Below, piece by piece: positions 27,338-37,059 of a stretch of DNA of 64,000 bases. The DNA lies in the NCBI RefSeq assembly GCF_002157835.1, contig NZ_CP020809.1, positions 4,278,001-4,342,000 on the forward strand, in the 5' to 3' direction. Numbering within the stretch: the stretch's first letter is position 1; every line of letters starts with the position of its first letter. Origin of the DNA: Mycobacterium dioxanotrophicus. GTDB lineage: Bacteria; Actinomycetota; Actinomycetes; Mycobacteriales; Mycobacteriaceae. The notes under the pieces are model-generated. The model saw only the letters and a program-made list of their open reading frames with translations. It was not told the DNA's origin and searched no databases. Made by a program: the position numbers and the translations under genes.

Positions 27338-29134
27338 TCAAAGCTCGGCTACTACTCGGTTCGCGTCATCGCGCGGTGGTCTACACACGTAGTGCGGGCT
27401 GGCCGGGTCAAATTTGGTCACGGCGGGATCAGGGATGATGCGGCCGTCAGATCCTCGTTTGTCCAAGGCCACGCGGTGCATCTTCTTGAGTTCTTCGACG
27501 GTGAACATCTCGAAGTCGATGTAGCCGCGATCGCCGCTCTTCTCCTCGGAGGTGATCTGCGCCTCGGATTTCTCCTCGATCTTGAACCACTGGCGCGTGT
27601 ACATCCGCGGAACCTTGTCCGACACATTCTGTTTGAACGACGGCCAATGATCTTTGACCTGTGGCGGCAGGTTCGCGTTATCCCACGACTCGCCTGGGGA
27701 ATATCCGAGGTAACCTTGATACTCGGTGGCGTCGGAAGCGCCGGTCTTCTCGTCGACGGAGGCAATCACGCAGCGGCCCTTAATCTTCGGGTCCATCGCG
27801 TCAGTGATCAATCGAACCTTGGGCTGCACCGACTCGGGGAACCCATACTTCAGCGTCAGTTCTTTGGGCCGGCCCAAGCAGATACTCATGGGTACGTTCG
27901 ACTTCCAGGTGTTCGGGATCGACACCGCACGGGCGTCTTGGGATACCAGCAGGACGTGCACCCGCAGTTCGCGGCCCAGGGAGAGAATCTCGGTCACCAT
28001 CGATTCGATGGCCTCGAAGTCCTTGCCCGGCAAGGCGCTCTTCCACTTCTCGCGCATGCCTTTGATCTCGTCCATCACCAGCAGCACCGGCGCAAAGTTG
28101 TTCCACCCTTCCGGATCAGTGATCTTGGCTTCCATGGAACCGTTCTGCCGCTCCTGCAGAATCAGATATGCCAGAACGATCGCGCCGACATAGCTCATGC
28201 CGCGCGGGGAGGCACCGATCCCGACGGCGACTGTGCCCGGAACGGGAAGATTGTTGTCCTCTGGGTGCGGAGCGAAGTATCCGGCGTAGTCCGGCCCTTT
28301 GCCATCGGCGAGAATCAACTGCCATCCAGCGGCGCGGAACTGCTCAAGCAGGCTGCGCACACTCACCGACTTTCCAGAGCCCGACTCACCGATGCACATG
28401 AGGTGTGGCATTTTCTGGGGGCACACACCTTCCACACCCCGAGCTGACTTGCCGACTTTGAACTCCCAGCCGATGTAGAGCCGCTTGGCCGCAGCGGCGT
28501 CGGTAACGACAGGCCAGTCCGGGGGAAACACCAGCCTCTCGATCCGCGACTTGCGACTCGCCAGAAAGCGGTCACCAGTCTCATCCCACTCGAACGCCCA
28601 AACCCCGCCGAGTCCTTTGCGAAACGTCGACTGCAACCTGTCCTGGATGCCAGCGGTAGTGAGGAAACCTGAATCCACACAATGGAATCCCCACAGAACA
28701 AGCTTCCTTCCACCCCTGCCGTCTTCTTCGAATTCGACTTGGGCCGGGTCGAGCACCAGCCTGTCGCGGAACTGGGAGGCGGCGATATCAAGGATGCGGC
28801 GCACCTCAGGGTGCAACTTCCCGTGCTCATACAGGGTCGGCGGGAGCTCTGGAACTGCGCTGCCTGAGACGTGTGCGGCCTCGCTAACGCCCAACGGCAC
28901 CTCACGGCGGTAGCCACCGTCCTGCATCCGCCACTGGCGGCGCGCCGCGGCCAGAATCCACGCTCCGACTGCTGCGCCGCCCCACCCCACAGCGGTGCGT
29001 ACCGGCGAGGGATAGCCCCATACGGCGATCGGAGCCAGCAGCCCAGCAATTCCCAGTGCGGACAGGCACAACGCCTGGGAATGGTAGGAGGCTCGAGCGA
29101 ACCCGCTGGTGTCGCGACTTTCACCGGACTTCAC
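27338..29134 (-). CDS. FtsK/TcpA-like conjugative coupling ATPase
   Basis: A 598-aa membrane ATPase, the likely DNA pump or coupling protein. Two N-terminal transmembrane helices (about 18-40 and 45-64) precede an FtsK/SpoIIIE/HerA domain with Walker A GESGSGKS at about 249-256, the pore-strand motif LILADGKGPDYAGYF, Walker B VLLVMDEIKGM near 345 and the sensor VHVLLVSQDARAV. It has one ATPase domain, unlike EccC, which has three. The start is GTG 29134 with a weak site, 37 bp after eccE. Linking eccE directly to a coupling ATPase is characteristic of type IV + type VII conjugative elements. Confidence 0.85.
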   Translation of the reverse strand: MKSGESRDTSGFARASYHSQALCLSALGIAGLLAPIAVWGYPSPVRTAVGWGGAAVGAWILAAARRQWRMQDGGYRREVPLGVSEAAHVSGSAVPELPPTLYEHGKLHPEVRRILDIAASQFRDRLVLDPAQVEFEEDGRGGRKLVLWGFHCVDSGFLTTAGIQDRLQSTFRKGLGGVWAFEWDETGDRFLASRKSRIERLVFPPDWPVVTDAAAAKRLYIGWEFKVGKSARGVEGVCPQKMPHLMCIGESGSGKSVSVRSLLEQFRAAGWQLILADGKGPDYAGYFAPHPEDNNLPVPGTVAVGIGASPRGMSYVGAIVLAYLILQERQNGSMEAKITDPEGWNNFAPVLLVMDEIKGMREKWKSALPGKDFEAIESMVTEILSLGRELRVHVLLVSQDARAVSIPNTWKSNVPMSICLGRPKELTLKYGFPESVQPKVRLITDAMDPKIKGRCVIASVDEKTGASDATEYQGYLGYSPGESWDNANLPPQVKDHWPSFKQNVSDKVPRMYTRQWFKIEEKSEAQITSEEKSGDRGYIDFEMFTVEELKKMHRVALDKRGSDGRIIPDPAVTKFDPASPHYVCRPPRDDANRVVAEL

Positions 29135-29171
29135 GGCTGGGACGCACCTAACAGATCGCCGCTATCGCTGG

Positions 29172-31436
29172 TCACGGCTTGCCCTCCTCATCCGATCCGT
29201 GACGGTGCTTTCCCCGGCGCGCCGGCGGTTTCTGCGGAAGAGCTGGCGAAGGTGGCGGGCTCGGCTGGCGGTCCCGGGACCGGATCCGGGGCGGATCTAC
29301 CGGTGCCAGCGGAGGTGACCCCGCCGGGGCGGGCCGCAGCGGAGTGCGGTCGCGACGACGGGGCGGGGTCGGGGTGTCCTGGGCGGGCGTGTCTGTTCGC
29401 ACCGCCGCCGGCGGCGGGGTCAGCGGGGGCGAAGCCGCGACCGGGGCGGTGTCGACTCGCGGCGCAGGCGCTCTCGTCGGCGTCGGAGCCGCGGTACGTC
29501 GAGGCGACCGGGCTGCAGCAGGTGGCGCGGACACCACCGGAGGCAGCTCTGTCACGTCCCGTACCGACAGCGTCGTTGGAGTCGCGCGCCGATTGGAGAC
29601 AGGAGGGTCCGGTCGCGTCACCGGAACTGCAGCCGGGGTCGCTGGAACCGCGGCCTGTCTCACGGTCTCGACCGCCGGCACAGCGGCAGCCGGTCGACGC
29701 TTGGGGCGGATCGCCGCGGTGGCCGTCGGCAGATCCACGACCTGTGGAAGGCGCAGATCCGACCCTTCGCGTGGTGCAGCAGATCCCTCGGTATCGACGT
29801 CCCCGAGCAGCGTCCGGCGCTCCATCGGTGTCAGTTCCCAGCGCACGGTCGTGGTCTGCTCGTCTACTGCTACCGCGATCTCCGAATGTCCGCTGGCCGT
29901 GGTCGTTACGGTCAGACTGTTGGAGGCCCCCCGTCCGGGGACGTCCTCGGTGACCAGCAGAACTGCCTTGCCGGCGCACCGCTCGCGGTGGCGCTCCCAC
30001 CATGCGGGCGTGCACACCACAACGTCGGCGGGGGCCGAATCCAGTGACCCCACAGTCAGTGTCGGGCTGTCGCGGTGCGCAACTAACCGGTGCCAGCGCG
30101 GATCGTCGATCATCACTGCGATGATCTGGTCCTGCGTCGACAGCCGCGCCACCATCTGCATCGCGAACAGGACCGGACCCGACAGCCACAACGGCTCGGC
30201 GGTCGGAGAAACTGCCACGAAGACGCGCGTCTTGTCCTCGCGCGTACCCACGAACACACCTGCTCCCCCGGCCGGGATACCGAATCCGAGGTGATGATCG
30301 TCGTCGATGAGGGCACCCGGAGACCGCATCGGAAGCTGCCGGGTCACCGGCAACGCCTGAGCCAGGCCTGCGGCCTGCTGTCCGACAGCGGCGCGCAGGC
30401 CGTATCCGGAGGCTTTGGCCAGGCCGTCCTCACCGCGCACCAGGTACGTGATCAGAGGCTGGGCCAGCGCCTGATTATCGCCCTGCGGTGTCAGTGTCAG
30501 CGTGGTGTATTGCCGGTGGGACTGCAGGTGGTGCCAGCCGCCGGCCGACTCGGCGTTCCAGTGCCCGCGCGCTGGAACGTAGGTGCGGGTGTGCACACCG
30601 GAACGGGGGCCGCAGCTTCTCCACCCGGGGCTGGCCAGCGGACGGCCCACCTGTGCGAGGACATCGGACTGGAATGCTCTGATCGAGTTCACATCCATGA
30701 TTCGGCCACCGAAACCTTGCTCGGCCAGTGCGTGGCAGACCCGGGTCGCCGCGATCGTCAGTGCCTGGCACAGGCCGTGCGGGAGTGAATCACGCTGTGC
30801 GCGACGATAAGCAGGACCGAGCATGTCGGCTTCCAGGCGCAGCGACACCTCAATCACCGTCATCCCACCGAGGGGGACCGACACTGGTCCGATGAGGGTG
30901 TCTAGGACGCTGGCGGCGACGTCGCGGGCGGCGAATTTGTACCCGGCGCAGATGGCGGTCAAGCGATTGACTCCGATGTCGTACTGGCGCAATTGACGGC
31001 GCAGGACATCTGCTGAGATCACCGGCGACTGGCAAGAGCCCGTTGCAGTGATACTGGTCAGCTGCCACGGCCTCGGCGTGATCTGCACCAGTGCCGAGAC
31101 GGTGTGCCCGTCGAAGATCACGCCTATTCCTTCGCGTGAGAACGCTGCCGCCTGCTCCGGAAGGTCACGGCTACCGCGACGCAACGCCACCCACTGTCCC
31201 AGTGTGCGTCCCCCCGCCCGCGCTCCGAAGACAGCCGCGATCGCGGCGGCCGAACCAGCTGCGGCCGCCGGCCCGTACGGGGACAATCCCAGTGCGGCAG
31301 TGGTGGCCAGCGCCGAGGCGGCCAGGCCGGTGCTGGGGGTCAGCGACACCAGTTTGCGGTCCGGAACCGCGAGCCGCGGCGGAGCCGATTCAGTGGCGTC
31401 GTTGTCCCCGGTCGTTGTGCGCGCACGGCGGGCCAT
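29172..31436 (-). CDS. eccE: Type VII secretion membrane protein EccE with a long Pro-rich tail
   Basis: A 754-aa protein. The N-terminus has paired hydrophobic helices (about residues 20-70), followed by the soluble EccE domain (REGIGVIFDGHTVSALVQIT and later GLAKASGYGLRAAVGQQ). From about residue 500 it becomes a low-complexity Pro/Ala/Thr/Arg tail of roughly 230 residues, giving a protein well above the 330-540 aa usual for EccE. ATG 31436 follows AGGAGGA. EccE sits at the periphery of the ESX membrane channel next to the mycosin (family knowledge). Its place after mycP fits. Confidence 0.85.
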   Translation of the reverse strand: MARRARTTTGDNDATESAPPRLAVPDRKLVSLTPSTGLAASALATTAALGLSPYGPAAAAGSAAAIAAVFGARAGGRTLGQWVALRRGSRDLPEQAAAFSREGIGVIFDGHTVSALVQITPRPWQLTSITATGSCQSPVISADVLRRQLRQYDIGVNRLTAICAGYKFAARDVAASVLDTLIGPVSVPLGGMTVIEVSLRLEADMLGPAYRRAQRDSLPHGLCQALTIAATRVCHALAEQGFGGRIMDVNSIRAFQSDVLAQVGRPLASPGWRSCGPRSGVHTRTYVPARGHWNAESAGGWHHLQSHRQYTTLTLTPQGDNQALAQPLITYLVRGEDGLAKASGYGLRAAVGQQAAGLAQALPVTRQLPMRSPGALIDDDHHLGFGIPAGGAGVFVGTREDKTRVFVAVSPTAEPLWLSGPVLFAMQMVARLSTQDQIIAVMIDDPRWHRLVAHRDSPTLTVGSLDSAPADVVVCTPAWWERHRERCAGKAVLLVTEDVPGRGASNSLTVTTTASGHSEIAVAVDEQTTTVRWELTPMERRTLLGDVDTEGSAAPREGSDLRLPQVVDLPTATAAIRPKRRPAAAVPAVETVRQAAVPATPAAVPVTRPDPPVSNRRATPTTLSVRDVTELPPVVSAPPAAARSPRRTAAPTPTRAPAPRVDTAPVAASPPLTPPPAAVRTDTPAQDTPTPPRRRDRTPLRPAPAGSPPLAPVDPPRIRSRDRQPSPPPSPALPQKPPARRGKHRHGSDEEGKP

Positions 31437-31503
31437 CAGTTGTCCTCCTCGAATTTGACTGCGCGGCAACCGACACCGGAAACCGGAAACCACCGCTGAG
31501 TGG

Positions 31504-32928
31504 TCATGGCTGTCGTTCCTTGCGTCCGCGCCCTCCTCGGGCCAGGGTCACCACCATGGCGATAAATACCGCGGACCCGAGCACGGCCAACGTGATCAGG
31601 GCGACCGTGCGGCCAAGAGTGTCCGGTGGGGGTGGCGGAGCCCCAGGAACCGCTGCAACCGCGGGAACACCGTCGGGCAGCATCGGGATCGAGTCGTCGA
31701 TTGGGGCGGTCAGCGCGGCTTTGGGGTCCACGACCCCGGCGCCGACCAGTGAGGACAACGCGCTCGATGGACTGTGGGCGGTGCGCTTGATCCTCTCGAT
31801 CACTTGGTGGGCACTCAGGTTCGGCCAGCGCTGCCGGATCAGGGCTGCCAGGCCAGCAACGTTTGCAGAAGCGAAACTGGTTCCGGCGATCGGCTCGTCG
31901 CCGGCTTTGGTTGTCTGCGCGTTGATCAGCTCACCGGTGATCTTGGCCGGGTCGAGGCTGACGACGTTGATCGCCGGGGCGGCCACACCCACCCACGGTC
32001 CCGGCATCGACTTGACGTACGGGTCGCCGAATAACGATGTGCCGCCGACGCTGAGCACGAACTGGTCGAACAGCGACGGCAGCGACAAAGCGCTCACCGA
32101 GCCCCAGCCGCGTTCGTCGGACGGGGTAGCAGGGTCGGGGCCTGGGTTCGGAGCGCAGTCGTTGCCGAGGTTTCCGGCCGCGGTCACCACCACCACGTTC
32201 TTCACCACCGCTGCGAAATAGAGAGCGCCAGCCAACTCTTTCAAATCCACGGGCGCCGATACAGGCACACATGCTGTGGCCGAAATGTTGATGACCGTGG
32301 CGTTCAACGACGCCGCACGCACAATCGCGCGGGCCATCGTGGTGAGGTTGGACGCGGCCTGTGCGTCGCGGGCATTGCCCGGTTGTTTGGTGGTGTCGAT
32401 GCTGTAGCGGTCTGATGTCTGGCGGATCGAAATGATCGCGGCATCGGGGGCAATTCCAACGAAGCCGTCGCCGGGCTTCGGCTGTGCCGCGATGATCCCG
32501 GCGACCAGGGTGCCGTGATGGTCGCAGTCAAGCAGCCCGTCAGTGCCCATGATGTAGTCACCGCCACCGAGCAGACGCGGCAGCCGATCGTTTCGATTCA
32601 CCCCGGAATCGACGACAGCGACTGTCTGACCTTTCCCGGTGGACAAGCCGTGCAGATCCCGAACGCCCCAAACGGTGTCGATCGGCACCGAGTCGAATTG
32701 AGATCCCGCCAGTTGCCCGGAGGTAGCGCACTCGTATTGCTGCTTCATCGGGAACCGAGGGTCAGGTCCTGGTGGGGCGTCAGGCGGGGCGATATCTACC
32801 GCTGGGTCGAACACGTACGGGCTGTAGGCCGAGGCCTGCGGCGCAGGCGATAGCACTGCGGCCAGCAGAACAGCGGCGAGGATGGCACCGCTGCGCTGTA
32901 GCGCTGTCAGAATGCGGAGACGGGGCAC
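31504..32928 (-). CDS. mycP: Mycosin, type VII secretion serine protease
   Basis: A 474-aa subtilisin-like protease. It has a signal peptide to about residue 34, catalytic Asp107 (VAVVDSGV), His138 (DHHGTLVAG), oxyanion Asn253 (TAAGNLGND) and Ser351 (AGTSFASANVAG), then a C-terminal transmembrane helix (VALITLAVLGSAVFIAMVV) and a basic tail. This is the classic MycP plan. GTG 32928 has AAAGG upstream. It stabilises the ESX membrane complex in known systems. Confidence 0.95.
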   Translation of the reverse strand: MPRLRILTALQRSGAILAAVLLAAVLSPAPQASAYSPYVFDPAVDIAPPDAPPGPDPRFPMKQQYECATSGQLAGSQFDSVPIDTVWGVRDLHGLSTGKGQTVAVVDSGVNRNDRLPRLLGGGDYIMGTDGLLDCDHHGTLVAGIIAAQPKPGDGFVGIAPDAAIISIRQTSDRYSIDTTKQPGNARDAQAASNLTTMARAIVRAASLNATVINISATACVPVSAPVDLKELAGALYFAAVVKNVVVVTAAGNLGNDCAPNPGPDPATPSDERGWGSVSALSLPSLFDQFVLSVGGTSLFGDPYVKSMPGPWVGVAAPAINVVSLDPAKITGELINAQTTKAGDEPIAGTSFASANVAGLAALIRQRWPNLSAHQVIERIKRTAHSPSSALSSLVGAGVVDPKAALTAPIDDSIPMLPDGVPAVAAVPGAPPPPPDTLGRTVALITLAVLGSAVFIAMVVTLARGGRGRKERQP

Positions 32929-32966
32929 GACGAACCTTTCTCGGCAATGGGTGGAGGTGGCGGTGC

Positions 32967-34457
32967 TCAGCGGTTTCGGACCTTCGACCAGCCGTCCATG
33001 ATGAGAACCAGCAGCGGAAAGACCGCCACGACGGCCAACACCGCGACCCTTTCCAGACGGCGCTTATCCAGCGGTGAATGCATGGACTGGGCCCGGATCG
33101 CCCACAGCGTAGAGAGCAGCACGAACAGCATCAGCGGAGCTGCTCCGGCGATCAGCACGACTGGGTCCGCCTGATGCGGTGACACCGCCCGACCGGCCAA
33201 ATAGGCGGTGGCGGCCAAAGGACCGGCCACCATCAGCGGCACGGCAGCAGCACGAATGACGAGACCGCGTCCGATCGCGACCGTTGCAACTGACGCAGAA
33301 CCGACCAGCGCGAACATGTGCCACTCGTAGTTGGAGGTGAAGTAGCCGCCGGCCGCGGCCGCGGCGACCAGTGCCATTCCTGCCCCTGCGACCATGCCGA
33401 TCAGGGCCTTGAGCGTGGTAATGACGCGAGCCTCTTGGTTGAGCATCGCTTCGATGGCGACCCCGGACGTCGACCTTCGTGACACTGCGGCGACGGTTTG
33501 CTCGGACCGCCGTATGACCGGCTCGCCGGTGGTCGGGATGTAGTTCACCAGCACCCGTCCCACTCCGCGGGAGAACTGCACAGCACACACGATGACGACC
33601 AGTGACAGGAACACCATCTGCGCGGCCGCCGCTTGTGATGACACCGGCAAAATGATGTGCAGCGCACCGACGAGCACCGCGCATGCCGACACCGCGGCCG
33701 CACCTACGTGCAGTCCGGCAGGTTTGTTCGCCGTCACCGACCACAACGCCACGACCATGGTCGCCACAGCTGCGCCGACAGTGGCCAAGTGCCAGATCCC
33801 GAGGCTCCGTGGCACCCCCGCCAGCGCGGCCCCCGCCGTGGCCAGGTAGGCACAAACGCATAGCGAGGCACTGACATCGTCGAACTCGTCGCGGGCCCGA
33901 GACAGAACCCCGGCGATGGTGGCGCACATTACGGCCAGCGCGGCTAGAACACCCACCACCGGCCACCGCGCGGCGGCATTACCGGACAGAACGTCGGCTA
34001 TGCCGATTGCTCCGACAGCTGCGACTGCCGGCGGCAGTGCTGCGGCGGCCAACCGCCGCGTGTCGCGGCCGTCAAGAACGGCGAAAAGCCGCCGAGATAC
34101 CTCCGCGGCGCCCTCGGCGACGTCGTCACGCAGGACCGGATAGCTCTCGGTGCGGGTGCGGTGAGTCAGGTAGAGGTCGGCCCCCGGGGCTATCTGGGCT
34201 TCGGCCAGGGTGATCTCGGGGTCCAGCCGTTTGCGCATCGGCCCGGCCTCCAGCGCCCACTCCACGCGTTCAGCGGTCAGATAGGCGTGCACCGTCCCTT
34301 CGGAGTGAACGCTTCCGGCGAATTGTTCGCGCAGTTGGGGAAGCAGCGCCGTTACCGTCGTGTGAGCGTGCAGTTTGCATTGGAAAGCGGAGTCGCCGGC
34401 GTGCACGTTGACTGCGACGAACGTGGTGTCGGCAAGCACGGATACGGGCTGTGTCAT
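32967..34457 (-). CDS. eccD: Type VII secretion integral membrane protein EccD
   Basis: A 496-aa protein. An N-terminal ubiquitin-like (YukD) domain of about 90 residues is followed by a linker and about 11 hydrophobic helices. Length matches EccD (470-515). ATG 34457 is the start used because the ubiquitin-like fold begins there; its ribosome site is weak. First gene of the eccD-mycP-eccE-coupling ATPase run. Confidence 0.88.
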   Translation of the reverse strand: MTQPVSVLADTTFVAVNVHAGDSAFQCKLHAHTTVTALLPQLREQFAGSVHSEGTVHAYLTAERVEWALEAGPMRKRLDPEITLAEAQIAPGADLYLTHRTRTESYPVLRDDVAEGAAEVSRRLFAVLDGRDTRRLAAAALPPAVAAVGAIGIADVLSGNAAARWPVVGVLAALAVMCATIAGVLSRARDEFDDVSASLCVCAYLATAGAALAGVPRSLGIWHLATVGAAVATMVVALWSVTANKPAGLHVGAAAVSACAVLVGALHIILPVSSQAAAAQMVFLSLVVIVCAVQFSRGVGRVLVNYIPTTGEPVIRRSEQTVAAVSRRSTSGVAIEAMLNQEARVITTLKALIGMVAGAGMALVAAAAAGGYFTSNYEWHMFALVGSASVATVAIGRGLVIRAAAVPLMVAGPLAATAYLAGRAVSPHQADPVVLIAGAAPLMLFVLLSTLWAIRAQSMHSPLDKRRLERVAVLAVVAVFPLLVLIMDGWSKVRNR

Positions 34458-35317
34458 GCGCGCAATGGTTACCTGGGTCCGACGTCGCCCCTTGGCTGCG
34501 GCGCGACTTGCAGAAGGGCCACGGATGCTTCGGCAGATCCGCTGTCGTCCGACCGCGCCGCACTCGTCAGCCTTCAATGTCGCGAAACATGATGTGCGCC
34601 ATGACCGACAGTGACGAGTGGCGCAGTGCTGTTGCAGCATCCAGCGATGCCGAGCTCGACGATGCCCGCCGTTCACACCGAATCGGACGGGGCCTGTGCG
34701 GTGACCCTGAAGACGCCGACCACGAATAGGCTCAGCTGTCCTTTCGTCCTGCTGCTTGCGCGCAGGTTCACGGTCCGTCCAACCGGCACATAAGACCTCG
34801 GGAGTAGCTGCTTATCCAGCACATCCGGAATCTGGCATGCAGTCACGCCTGCGAACAGCAGCGGCACTTGAGCCTGCATCTGCACGTCCCGCAGAAGAGA
34901 AACACGCAGCATATGCCGTGAACGCGCAGCTGAATGCCTGTGCAACTTCGGGTCCTCCGACGCACGCAGCGATGTTCATTAGCAAACATCGCGAGAAAAG
35001 CGTGCCGTTAGCTGAGACGACTCCCGAGCTGTTTACAGCTGCGCGCGCAGGAGCGGCCCATAGCCGCACTTCACAACTAGTTTCCCTCATTTCCGGTGCG
35101 GATCCGCGCGATATGCCACGATTTAACGCGTGTCGACGATCCACACGTGGCCCTTGCCTCCATATCCGGAGCGCGGGCAATCTTTTCAGATCTCACACCT
35201 GCTGGCAAACCACCACAGAACTACTTAGCGAAAGGAAGGATCCAGCACCTCAGACATCGCTGATGCCTGGCAATGGTGCATACTCAGGCCGCACGGAACC
35301 AACTGGAGAGGACCGTG
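34458..35317. other. 860-bp divergent region between eccD and the HTH regulator
   Basis: Frames on both strands here lack ribosome sites or protein-like composition. The stretch must hold the promoters of the ecc run (left) and of the regulator (right). AAAGGAAGGAT at about 35,230-35,240 resembles a ribosome site without a following long gene. Confidence 0.4.
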
Positions 35318-36043
35318 GTGAGCAACGACGACAGTGGATGGCACCGCTTGGGAGCTGCGCTACGGCAGGCGCGCATCGACAGCGGATACCCCCGCATGGA
35401 GGCTTTCGCCGAACAGTGCGGAGTCTCGATTCGGGTGTTGTCCGATCTGGAAGCAGGGCGCAGAACGAACTTTTCGTCCCGCGTACTGGGTCGGCTGGAG
35501 GCAGGGGTCGGGTGGCCGCCGGGGACGATGGATCAGATCGTGGCCGACCCCGAATTCACTCCCCCTGGACCCGAGATCGGCAGTGATTTTCTTTTCCGGC
35601 CGCCCAACTACGACCGCCGGCCAGTGCCCGTTGATGTTGCGGCAGTGGAACGCGCCATCGCGGCGCTCGACGGCTTCACGCGCAAACGCAGCGCCGGCCG
35701 GGCACGCAAACGCGGCAGCGATGCGGCGCACGACGATTCGGCGGTCGACCAGATCGGCGCCGCGCTCGTAGCACTGAGTTGGCCATATGTGATCCGACTC
35801 GTCGAGGACAACTGTCTACCGAGCAACGCACTGCACCCGGGTGTGCGTCCCCTCTACGAGACGCTCCTTGCCATATCCGGCGAGCTCGCGCCCAACGACC
35901 CCTCAAGCCGCTACGCGCAGTGGCTTGCCGGCGATGTGACCGACGTTGGCGAAACGCTGCGTCAGCGGTACACGCAGCGGTGGACGGAGTCACGCAACGT
36001 GAGGCGAGGCCGTCTCACAGAACACGCCGAGGCAGAGGACTGA
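35318..36043 (+). CDS. XRE-family HTH regulator
   Basis: A 241-aa protein with an N-terminal HTH (LGAALRQARIDSGYPRMEAF, GVSIRVLSDLEAGRR) and a C-terminal domain of unknown type, with a basic middle linker (RKRSAGRARKRGSD). GTG 35318 is chosen for the GGAGAGGA 6 nt upstream. It diverges from eccD, so control of the secretion/transfer run is plausible but inferred. Confidence 0.75.
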   Translation: MSNDDSGWHRLGAALRQARIDSGYPRMEAFAEQCGVSIRVLSDLEAGRRTNFSSRVLGRLEAGVGWPPGTMDQIVADPEFTPPGPEIGSDFLFRPPNYDRRPVPVDVAAVERAIAALDGFTRKRSAGRARKRGSDAAHDDSAVDQIGAALVALSWPYVIRLVEDNCLPSNALHPGVRPLYETLLAISGELAPNDPSSRYAQWLAGDVTDVGETLRQRYTQRWTESRNVRRGRLTEHAEAED

Positions 36044-36198
36044 TCTTCCATAACCCTTAGCCCGCCGTGTAAATCTGCAGATTCACACCGTGCAGGTCAC
36101 GATTGACATGGCCGCTCATCCTTTCCGCGCGCAAAACATGGTTATAGGCCATATAGTTATGTTTTCGCCTGTGCGCCCGAACCGAGGAGGCTGCGGCC

Positions 36199-36504
36199 AT
36201 GACGAAGCCTCCCAAGCCGACACTTCTCTCGATCGCTGATATCGCAGAGACGTACCGACTTGGCGCCGCCACCGTGCGGACGTACAACGGCCAAGCCGCT
36301 CAGCGCCGCCGAACCGGATCATCACGCCCGCACGACTTTCCGGCACCCGCCGCACGAATCGGCAATAGTCCACTCTTCGACGCCGATGCAGTCAGCGACT
36401 GGTTCATCAACCGGCCCGGACACGGTACCGGAGGTGGCCGGCCACGGAAACCGCGGGGATCAACTGACATGGCGAAATCGACCAAACACCGGACTATGTG
36501 CTGA
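36199..36504 (+). CDS. AlpA/excisionase-type small HTH protein
   Basis: A 101-aa protein starting TLLSIADIAETYRLGAATVR, the winged-helix pattern of MerR-like AlpA/Xis proteins, with a DADAVSDWFINRPGH end of the domain and a basic tail. GAGGAGG lies 8 nt before ATG 36199, and an AT-rich TATAGT-containing segment upstream may be its promoter. No integrase is visible nearby. Confidence 0.68.
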   Translation: MTKPPKPTLLSIADIAETYRLGAATVRTYNGQAAQRRRTGSSRPHDFPAPAARIGNSPLFDADAVSDWFINRPGHGTGGGRPRKPRGSTDMAKSTKHRTMC

Positions 36505-36561
36505 CCAGCCCTCACTGTGAGCGCGAGGAAACCACCTGGCGCGCCCCCGCCGGAAAGGATC

Positions 36562-36711
36562 TCAGCAGCCGTGCACCATGCACTCCCAGCCGAGGCCGCA
36601 CCGCTTGCAGATTGCCCGGCCCTCGCGGATGACGCGATTCTCCGGTTTGTCGTGTGCAGCTTTTGCTTCAGCCAGCTCAGCGGCCTGGCGCGGTAAATCC
36701 CACTCCCTCAT
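36562..36711 (-). CDS. Small Cys-containing protein
   Basis: A 49-aa protein with four C-terminal Cys (CKRCGLGWECMVHGC), likely a zinc knuckle, after a basic helix. ATGA overlap with the upstream gene supports it. No function is known. Confidence 0.55.
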   Translation of the reverse strand: MREWDLPRQAAELAEAKAAHDKPENRVIREGRAICKRCGLGWECMVHGC

Positions 36712-36869
36712 TGAAGACCGCTTCCGAGCTCGTCGAGGTCGTACTCGACGCCCCAATGGATGTCGTCGTTGACATAACCGCTGGTGGACCCGTCGCGGAT
36801 CTGTGTCTGGACTTCCGCCAGGTACTCCGAGGCCCCGGAGGCCGGGACGTAGATGATCAGCCTGGCCAT
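36708..36869 (-). CDS. Hypothetical 53-aa acidic protein
   Basis: It starts MARLIIYVPASGASEYLAEV and ends in an acidic stretch. It is similar in size and layout to the gene at 19,330-19,506, so the two may be paralogues. ATGA overlap follows. Confidence 0.58.
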   Translation of the reverse strand: MARLIIYVPASGASEYLAEVQTQIRDGSTSGYVNDDIHWGVEYDLDELGSGLQ

Positions 36870-36870
36870 G

Positions 36871-37059
36871 TCAGACGGCCTGGGGGAATTCGTCAGAGCT
36901 GACGGTCGCGCGGTCGATCCCATTCGCTCCGGCGATCTGAACGAGCACCTCCTCGATGTCCATGCCTCGCGCCGCAGGTGAAGCCTCGCCAATTCGGATC
37001 AACTCCTCGACCAGCGGGCCGGGGGTGAAGATGGCCCCTTTAAAGACGTAATGACTCAC
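36871..37059 (-). CDS. Hypothetical 62-aa protein
   Basis: GTG 37059 follows AAGGAG. A soluble alpha/beta-looking small protein (GAIFTPGPLVEELIRIGEAS). It lies 1 bp before the next gene, so the three tiny genes form one operon whose upstream side is now the IS21 element. Confidence 0.58.
   Translation of the reverse strand: MSHYVFKGAIFTPGPLVEELIRIGEASPAARGMDIEEVLVQIAGANGIDRATVSSDEFPQAV

Noticed and set aside
27124..27438. Frame starting at GTG 27,124 after GGAGGAC
   Set aside because: The ribosome-like word is too close to the GTG and the frame overlaps the coupling-ATPase gene by 100 bp; composition is not protein-like.
27338..29134. The FtsK-like ATPase as EccC
   Set aside because: EccC has three tandem ATPase domains and is about 1,300 aa; this has one domain, 598 aa and two helices, fitting a coupling ATPase.
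34756..35586. 276-aa plus-strand frame upstream of the HTH gene
   Set aside because: Overlaps the HTH gene in another frame and shows random composition.
36199..36504. AlpA-like gene as evidence of an integrated phage or ICE
   Set aside because: No integrase, att repeats or tRNA were found in the window.
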